Below, one piece after another: positions 6,937 to 10,564 of a stretch of DNA of 10,564 nucleotides; within the stretch, counting starts at the first letter, position 1; each line of letters starts with the position of its first letter. The stretch is from Ruminococcus sp. UBA4385. Lineage in GTDB: Bacteria > Bacillota_A > Clostridia > Oscillospirales > Ruminococcaceae. Below the pieces are notes generated by a model. That model was given only the letters and a program-made list of their open reading frames with translations. It did no database searches and was not told where the DNA came from. The stretch spans positions 1 to 10,564 of the forward strand of contig DGRP01000098.1 of NCBI GenBank assembly GCA_002391065.1. The letters run 5' to 3'. The position numbers were made by a program, and so were the translations under genes.

Positions 6937-6969
6937 ACACTTGACAACAGCCCTCAAGTGTGCTAAAAT
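6937..6969 (+). promoter_or_regulatory. tRNA operon promoter
   Basis: TTGACA (6941-6946), 17-bp spacer, TAAAAT (6964-6969) with an extended TG, about 23 nt before the first tRNA base. A long A-rich tract (6911-6937) sits just upstream, as a UP-like element would. An 8-bp inverted repeat, ACACTTGA (6937-6944) and TCAAGTGT (6954-6961), covers the -35 box and spacer and might be an operator or chance. Confidence 0.85.
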
Positions 6970-6976
6970 AATATAG

Positions 6977-7086
6977 TCGCTATGGAACATAGGGCGGCAT
7001 AGCTCAGTTGGCTAGAGCACTTGGTTCATACCCAGGGTGTCACCGGTTCAAATCCAGTTGCCGCTACCAAAATACTTCCATAGCGA
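6977..7086 (+). repeat. Inverted repeat pairing the tRNA-Met leader and trailer
   Basis: TCGCTATGGAA (6977-6987) and TTCCATAGCGA (7076-7086) are perfect reverse complements on either side of tRNA-Met. In the precursor they can form an 11-bp stem that closes off the tRNA, a possible signal for processing of the two-tRNA transcript. Confidence 0.8.
6993..7069 (+). tRNA. tRNA-Met (CAU), elongator type
   Basis: The full cloverleaf can be drawn: acceptor GGCGGCA / TGCCGCT (with G1-U72), D-stem GCTC/GAGC, anticodon stem CTTGG/CCAGG with loop TTCATAC and CAU at 7027-7029, T-loop TTCAAAT, and encoded ACCA. The anticodon stem lacks the three G-C pairs of initiator tRNA and there is no 1-72 mismatch, so it is the elongator; a tRNA-Ile2 read by lysidine is less likely given the GGTTCATACCC core. 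The T-stem ACCGG/CCAGT has one C-A mismatch (7044 with 7056). An 11-bp inverted repeat flanks the gene. Confidence 0.93.
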
Positions 7087-7093
7087 TTTTTAC

Positions 7094-7168
7094 GGCCCGT
7101 TGGTCAAGAGGTTAAGACGCCGCCCTTTCACGGCGGAATCATGGGTTCAATTCCCGTACGGGTCACCA
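7094..7168 (+). tRNA. tRNA-Glu (UUC)
   Basis: Acceptor GGCCCGT pairs with ACGGGTC (one G-U), the anticodon stem CCGCC/GGCGG holds loop CTTTCAC with anticodon UUC, the T-loop is TTCAATT, and CCA is encoded at the 3' end. It is cotranscribed with tRNA-Met, 24 bases downstream. Its 3' side faces mobile DNA, and tRNA 3' ends are common integrase targets. Confidence 0.96.
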
Positions 7169-7177
7169 CACACAAGG

Positions 7178-7219
7178 CTCAGAAATGACGTTAAATCGCC
7201 ATTTCTGAGTTCTTTTTTT
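7178..7219 (+). terminator. tRNA operon terminator
   Basis: A 10-bp stem CTCAGAAATG (7178-7187) / CATTTCTGAG (7200-7209) with a 12-base loop is followed by TTCTTTTTTT, a strong intrinsic terminator 9 nt after tRNA-Glu. Confidence 0.92.
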
Positions 7220-7235
7220 ATCCCGTGACGGCTTC

Positions 7236-7276
7236 TGTCCTTTACTTGTCCTTTATACAGCTTCGGGCTGTCCTTT
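7236..7276. repeat. Three phased TGTCCTTT repeats, possible integrase arm sites
   Basis: TGTCCTTT occurs at 7236-7243, 7247-7254 and 7269-7276. The start-to-start distances are 11 and 22 bp, one and two helical turns, so all copies face the same side of the DNA. They span the end of the tyrosine-integrase remnant, next to tRNA-Glu, as arm-type binding sites of integrases often do. A small hairpin ACAGC-TTCGG-GCTGT (7257-7271) lies between copies two and three. Confidence 0.55.
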
Positions 7277-7420
7277 GTCCGTGTCGTGCTTTTTGAAGTC
7301 TAGCACTGATGCGATGGCATCTCCTGCTCTCGCCTGAGCCTGATTGAACACATGACAGTAGATAGAAGTCGTTGTCCCCACCTCATATGGACACACATCT
7401 TCATTATTCTTCAAAAGCGC
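7253..7420 (-). pseudogene. C-terminal remnant of a tyrosine recombinase (integrase)
   Basis: Reading the minus strand from about 7381 to the TAA at 7253-7255 gives VGTTTSIYCHVFNQAQAR followed by AGDAIASVLDFKK and a short polar tail. This is the typical end of a Firmicutes tyrosine integrase: the segment after the LGH box, with the catalytic Tyr in TTTSIYCHVF, and a closing helix (AxAIAxxLDF). The catalytic Arg, the His boxes and the whole N-terminal arm domain are absent. The frame stays open up to 7420 (ALLKNNEDVCPYE), but those residues do not fit the family well apart from LLKNNEDV, so the break is somewhere in 7382-7420. No start codon or ribosome site is present. It is a non-functional leftover beside tRNA-Glu, apparently cut by the serine-recombinase element. 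Confidence 0.7.
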
Positions 7421-7436
7421 CTAAATCAGCGCTTTA
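7413..7436 (-). terminator. Hairpin at the end of the serine recombinase gene
   Basis: On the minus strand AAAGCGC (7435-7429) pairs with GCGCTTT (7420-7414) around an 8-base loop that contains the recombinase stop codon region, followed by TTTTG. The T-tail is short, so this is a weak terminator or an end structure of the element. Confidence 0.45.
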
Positions 7437-9093
7437 TCGGGCTTTCAACTTCAATTCTGTTTTTGTTCGGCAGAGGCTTATCAAGCAGCTTGTAGTAAAT
7501 GTGAATATCCCTCGGCCTGTCCTCGGCATATTCATCTACCGTTATGTACTCGATCAGCTCCAATGCCATTTCTCTTGTCAGTTCTGAAACATCAGCATAT
7601 TTCTTCAAGCGGCGGATATATTCCTCAACATCTTGTTTATCCTGTTTTGCTGCTGAGAGCTTTCTGCTTATCTGCTCAACCTCTTCATCAAGTGCCTTTT
7701 GCTCGGCATGATACTTTTCCAATAGAGATACGCACACATCTTCCGGTATCTTTCCAATAACCTTATCCTCGTAGATCGACGGTATCAAGGTCTTAAGCTC
7801 TGCAAGCCGCTTATTAGCCAAATTGAGTCGTTTGATGTCAGCCTCGTTCTGCTCGGAATTATACTGCTCCTTCTGCGACATAAAATATGCTCTCGCAGCT
7901 TCTTCGTCAGTAACTGCAAGCTCTGCCCTCGCCCGAATATCAGTAATAATTATCTGCTGCATATCCTTCATCTTAATGTAGTGACTTTTGCAGGCTCGCT
8001 TGCCGAAGCGGTTGTATGTGCCGCAGTTGTAATTCTGCCTTACATAAATACGGGGCTTTTTCTTGCTGCCGTTTGTTGTGTTGTTGTACATCAACCGCAT
8101 CTTTTCTCCGCAGTCGGGACAGAACATAAAGCCGCTTAACGGATCAACCCTGCCTCGCTTAGTCTTTTTTCCCTGACTGACCGATGCCTCGACCTCTCTG
8201 ACTTTATCCCAAAGCTCACGAGAGATAATAGCTTCATGTGTGTTCGGAACGACTATCCAGTCTTCTTTATCACGCTTAACGTTTTTGTGATTCTTGTAAG
8301 AAACAGTAGTGGTTTTAAGCTGTACAAGATCACCAAGATATGTAGGATTTTGAAGCATATGCCGTACTGCTGTACCGTCCCACAGATGACTTGTTTTTTT
8401 AGGACAAGGTCTGCCGAGCAGCTTGTACAGATGATCTAAAGGCGGCATAATATGCTCATCATTGAATGCGTCAGCAATGTGTCTTGGCGTGATGCCTTTT
8501 GCTCTCATTTGAAACATTCTGAGCACTATCGGTGCAGCCTCTGGGTCAATGACAGGTAAATGATTTGGATTATCACCTTTTAGATATCCGTAGGGTGCAA
8601 ATGTTGTTCTGTATTTCCCCGCCTTAGCATTTGCCTCGATAACAGCCTTGATTTTTTTGCTGGTAGAAGCGGCGTGCCATTCATTAAAGAGGTTGACTAT
8701 CGGCATCATATCAAGTGCCGAGCTGTCCTTGTTAGCTGTATCAACATTATCGTTAAGGGCAATAAATCTGATATTATAGCTCGGGAATATGTAGTCAACA
8801 TATCTGCCTACCTCTATGTAATTCCTACCGAAACGGCTCAAGTCCTTACAAATTATCAGATTGATCTTCCCAACCTTTGCATCATCAAGCAATCGCTGCA
8901 CGCCCGGTCTGTCAAAGTCTGTTCCGCTGTAACCGTCATCAACATAAATGTCGATCAGGTTCCAGCCTTGTTCCTTAACGTACTTTGTAAGTATCAGCTT
9001 TTGGTTTTCTATTGATAGGGATTCGCCTGCCCTCATATCCTCCTGCGAGAGCCTTACATATATCCCTGCGTTATAAATGGTCTGCTTTGTCAT
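7426..9093 (-). CDS. Large serine recombinase (TnpX-like transposon integrase)
   Basis: A complete 555-residue enzyme for cutting out and integrating the element through a phosphoserine intermediate. The resolvase domain has the catalytic Ser16 in IYVRLSQED, then SIENQK, DDGYSGTDFDRPGVQRLL and ICKDLSRFGRN. It is followed by the recombinase domain (PYGYLKGD near 175, LQNPTYLG), a zinc ribbon (FCPDCGEKM with later YNCG and ACKSHY), a long coiled coil (roughly 395-500, Lys/Glu-rich), and a DUF4368-type end (MALELIEYITVDEY, DIHIYYK). I chose the ATG at 9093 because AAAGGAG lies 7 nt upstream; an in-frame extension to 9150 overlaps the promoter. All catalytic features are intact, so activity is plausible. 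It sits at the element's end, as in Tn4451-like elements. Confidence 0.95.
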   Translation of the reverse strand: MTKQTIYNAGIYVRLSQEDMRAGESLSIENQKLILTKYVKEQGWNLIDIYVDDGYSGTDFDRPGVQRLLDDAKVGKINLIICKDLSRFGRNYIEVGRYVDYIFPSYNIRFIALNDNVDTANKDSSALDMMPIVNLFNEWHAASTSKKIKAVIEANAKAGKYRTTFAPYGYLKGDNPNHLPVIDPEAAPIVLRMFQMRAKGITPRHIADAFNDEHIMPPLDHLYKLLGRPCPKKTSHLWDGTAVRHMLQNPTYLGDLVQLKTTTVSYKNHKNVKRDKEDWIVVPNTHEAIISRELWDKVREVEASVSQGKKTKRGRVDPLSGFMFCPDCGEKMRLMYNNTTNGSKKKPRIYVRQNYNCGTYNRFGKRACKSHYIKMKDMQQIIITDIRARAELAVTDEEAARAYFMSQKEQYNSEQNEADIKRLNLANKRLAELKTLIPSIYEDKVIGKIPEDVCVSLLEKYHAEQKALDEEVEQISRKLSAAKQDKQDVEEYIRRLKKYADVSELTREMALELIEYITVDEYAEDRPRDIHIYYKLLDKPLPNKNRIEVESPIKR

Positions 9094-9120
9094 AATTCTA
9101 CTCCTTTCGTAATCAAAGCA

Positions 9121-9167
9121 GCCATATTCGATAATCTTATTATACCACAAGATACCGAATATGGCAA
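9121..9167 (-). promoter_or_regulatory. Recombinase promoter inside a 10-bp inverted repeat
   Basis: TTGCCA (9162-9167), 17-bp spacer, TATAAT (9139-9144) on the minus strand. The -10 box lies at the centre of a palindrome: GCCATATTCG (9121-9130) and CGAATATGGC (9156-9165) are exact reverse complements and continue imperfectly inward (ATCTT / AAGAT). One arm covers the -35 box and the other falls at or just after the start of transcription, the layout expected of a repressor or autoregulatory site. Confidence 0.7.
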
Positions 9168-9184
9168 GACTCCTATTTGATATT

Positions 9185-9406
9185 CTACGCTATAGTTTTG
9201 CTTGTATTTCTATCAGCATTATTATACAGCACCTCTGACAGCGCCCTATTCACAGCTATCTCCGACAGCACCTTGTCAATATCTTTCTGTCCGACAAAGT
9301 GGCTGTGGACTATGTATTTCTTTCCGTCAATCTCATACTCATTGGTGTGTTCGGGGCAGTCCTTATGCTGCTCGGCGTATTCAAATATGTCTAATCTTCT
9401 GCTCAA
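9185..9406 (-). CDS. Small TnpW-like transposon protein
   Basis: A 73-residue protein beginning (M)SRRLDIFEYAEQHKDC and containing YEIDGKKYIVHSHFVGQKDI plus VLSEIAVNRAL. The strand-strand-helix pattern I-x-GKK-Y-x-V-x-S-x-F-x-G-x-x-D-I...I resembles the transposon-encoded TnpW family, found beside serine recombinases in clostridial mobilizable elements; this is recalled alignment, not a search. I chose the TTG at 9404-9406 because GGGAGG (9415-9420) is 8 nt upstream; the frame also runs back to an ATG at 9490 without a good ribosome site. It lies between the relaxase remnant and the recombinase in the same direction. The biochemical role of TnpW is not known; it is not needed for catalysis by the recombinase in related elements as far as I recall. 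Confidence 0.6.
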   Translation of the reverse strand: MSRRLDIFEYAEQHKDCPEHTNEYEIDGKKYIVHSHFVGQKDIDKVLSEIAVNRALSEVLYNNADRNTSKTIA

Positions 9407-9500
9407 ATATTTATCCTCCCGTTTCTTAATAGTTAGTTTATTGCGAGGATAAAAGTTACACGTACTTTCATTGATTGTCACTCCCTTCATACTGCGATCT

Positions 9501-10210
9501 TTATCGCCTTTTATTTTTCTTTTTGACCTGCTCCTGCCGCTGACGTTCTTCCTCGACAAGGTTGCTGATATAGTCACTCTTAGATATTTCCCCATAGGTT
9601 TTGGAAATATCGCAGTACACATCATACCGCTGACGAATCTGCAACAGCTTTTCCTTTTGGTCTGTTATTCGTTTGTAAAGGCTTTCAGCTTTCTTGCCGT
9701 CAGCAAGAGAATTGTTGTATTTGTTTATCAAATCGTTTATGCCTTGCACACTCCGTCAGATATTTCACGGATTCTTTTCAAAGACTTGCGGTTCGCATAA
9801 TATTTCTTCCCGGACAGCAAATAGGAATTTATTATGATGTGGCTGTGCAGATGATCCTTGTCAACGTGCGTTGCAATGACCGCCTGCACATCGTCACCGA
9901 AAGCCTTGCGGAGAAATGCCTTTGCAATCTTATGGGCGAGCTCCGTAGTAACGTCATCATCGGGAGCGAAACTCTGTATGTAGTGTATCGCCTTCACCGA
10001 GCCTTTACCTTGCAGCGGCGGAGGGCTGTTAAAATGGTCTTTGGCAAATTGGTCATAAACAAGACGCATCTGCAAGTAGGCGGATTCTGCGTCGGTCATA
10101 CAATTTACCGAGGCGGTATAAAGCAAATTCTCGGTCTTGTCGGGGTTCAGAATGTACCTCAGACTTTTCTCGACAGTAGCGTGGAGAGCGATAGATTTAC
10201 AGTACGGAAT
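9501..10210 (-). pseudogene. MOB-family relaxase, internally deleted and frameshifted
   Basis: The N-terminal part (10210 to 9737) is a relaxase nuclease domain that would nick oriT: PYCKSIALHATVEKSLRYIL, NPDKTENLLYTASVNC, AIHYIQSFAPDD, and the three-His motif HVDKDHLHSHIIIN. It stops after REISDGVCKA. Only a few bases on, in another frame (9749 to 9501), the sequence resumes as a C-terminal coiled coil of the same family: LINKYNNSLADGKKAESLYK ending in EERQRQEQVKKKNKRR. Relaxases of this type are usually well over 400 residues, so some 200 residues of the middle seem lost, and the joint is out of frame. The N-terminal start is also odd: no ATG, GTG or TTG is in frame; ATT at 10210-10208 sits 7 nt after GAGGTGG. 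It overlaps mobC by 52 nt. Transfer function is probably lost or needs help in trans. Confidence 0.8.
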
Positions 10211-10509
10211 AACGAATCCACCTCTTTTCTCAGAGTTTCATAGTCCTCGGCATTTAGGACGTTCGTTTCGTTCGCCTTTTTTGCAATCTGGTTGATGTTG
10301 CGTGAGATAGTTCGCATTCCGTTAATCATCGGAGCGACATTTTTCATATCGTAAAAGATCGGCTCACGGTCGAGTATCATTCTGCGGAGATATTTCGTAG
10401 TGTCGGTATGGCAAGCCTCCGCCCTGTGCTCGATTTTCTCCCAGTCCGGCAGGTCAAATGTCAGTTCCTTGCGCTTTACTTGTTTGTATTTTCTTGCTAT
10501 TTTTATCAA
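10159..10509 (-). CDS. mobC: MobC-like mobilization relaxosome protein
   Basis: About 116 residues. MobC proteins bind oriT and help the relaxase nick. The first half (KRKELTFDLPDWEKIEHRAE, then TTKYLRRMILDR) looks like a ribbon-helix-helix DNA-binding region; the second half holds the family core MRTISRNINQIAKKANETN and a helix (YETLRKEVDSLFRTV). Length is normal. It lies directly upstream of the relaxase gene and overlaps its start. The start is unsure: TTG at 10509 is the first usual codon, but AAAGG lies only one base before it, and the frame stays open to the right edge (through IRGEHKEDHQTK), so the true start may be upstream of the window or a downstream near-cognate codon. No promoter is visible in the last 55 bases. 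Confidence 0.82.
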   Translation of the reverse strand: MIKIARKYKQVKRKELTFDLPDWEKIEHRAEACHTDTTKYLRRMILDREPIFYDMKNVAPMINGMRTISRNINQIAKKANETNVLNAEDYETLRKEVDSLFRTVNLSLSTLLSRKV

Positions 10510-10564
10510 TCCTTTCGTTTGGTGATCTTCTTTGTGTTCCCCTCGAATGAGGGCTTTCGGTTTA

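Noticed and set aside
6993..7069. CAU tRNA as initiator tRNA or Ile2
   Set aside because: It lacks the three G-C pairs in the anticodon stem and the 1-72 mismatch of initiators, and its anticodon arm follows elongator Met.
7236..7276. TGTCCTTT repeats as a CRISPR or satellite array
   Set aside because: Units are only 8 bp, three copies, with no equal spacers; integrase arm sites fit better.
9433..9471. Twelve-residue frame after AAGGGAG (MKVRVTFILAIN), possible leader peptide
   Set aside because: Spacing is acceptable, but no attenuator-like hairpins were seen and the length is too short to support a gene.

Overview
The window looks like chromosomal DNA of a Gram-positive Clostridia member, most likely of the Ruminococcus/Oscillospiraceae type. 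The reasons are the MurT/GatD pair, strong AGGAGG-type ribosome sites with some TTG starts, near-consensus sigma-A promoters, a possible DUF3787-like small protein, and a Tn4451-style serine-recombinase element. The genus is inferred from remembered protein style; no search was run.

Region 1 (1-912): the 3' end of an ABC exporter ATPase gene, followed at once by a ~174-bp palindromic MITE-like element with 19-bp perfect terminal inverted repeats. A terminator hairpin shared with a convergent 51-codon gene on the minus strand comes next. Region 2 (913-2660): a membrane-anchored sulfatase/LTA-synthase-superfamily protein on the minus strand. It is driven by a perfect-consensus promoter lying back to back with the murT promoter.

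Region 3 (2630-5150): the murT-gatD operon, which amidates lipid II, followed by a tightly coupled small gene of unknown function. Region 4 (5117-5448): a gene-free stretch with a candidate minus-strand small RNA of about 100 nt, whose promoter shares a 15-bp block with the murT promoter, plus the promoter of the next gene. Region 5 (5449-6892): a polyprenyl-phosphate sugar-phosphate transferase that starts surface polysaccharide synthesis. Region 6 (6937-7219): a tRNA-Met/tRNA-Glu unit with its own promoter and terminator.

Region 7 (7230-10564) is mobile DNA. Next to tRNA-Glu lies the C-terminal remnant of a tyrosine integrase with helically phased arm-like repeats, which suggests an old tRNA-targeted island. 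Abutting it is a serine-recombinase mobilizable element read on the minus strand: mobC, a relaxase whose middle appears deleted, a TnpW-like small protein, and an intact large serine recombinase. The arrangement reads as one element nested in the integrase gene of another, with the mobilization function probably dead but the recombinase intact. Regions 1 to 6 are cell-envelope and housekeeping genes; region 7 is accessory. I see no CRISPR array and no rRNA.
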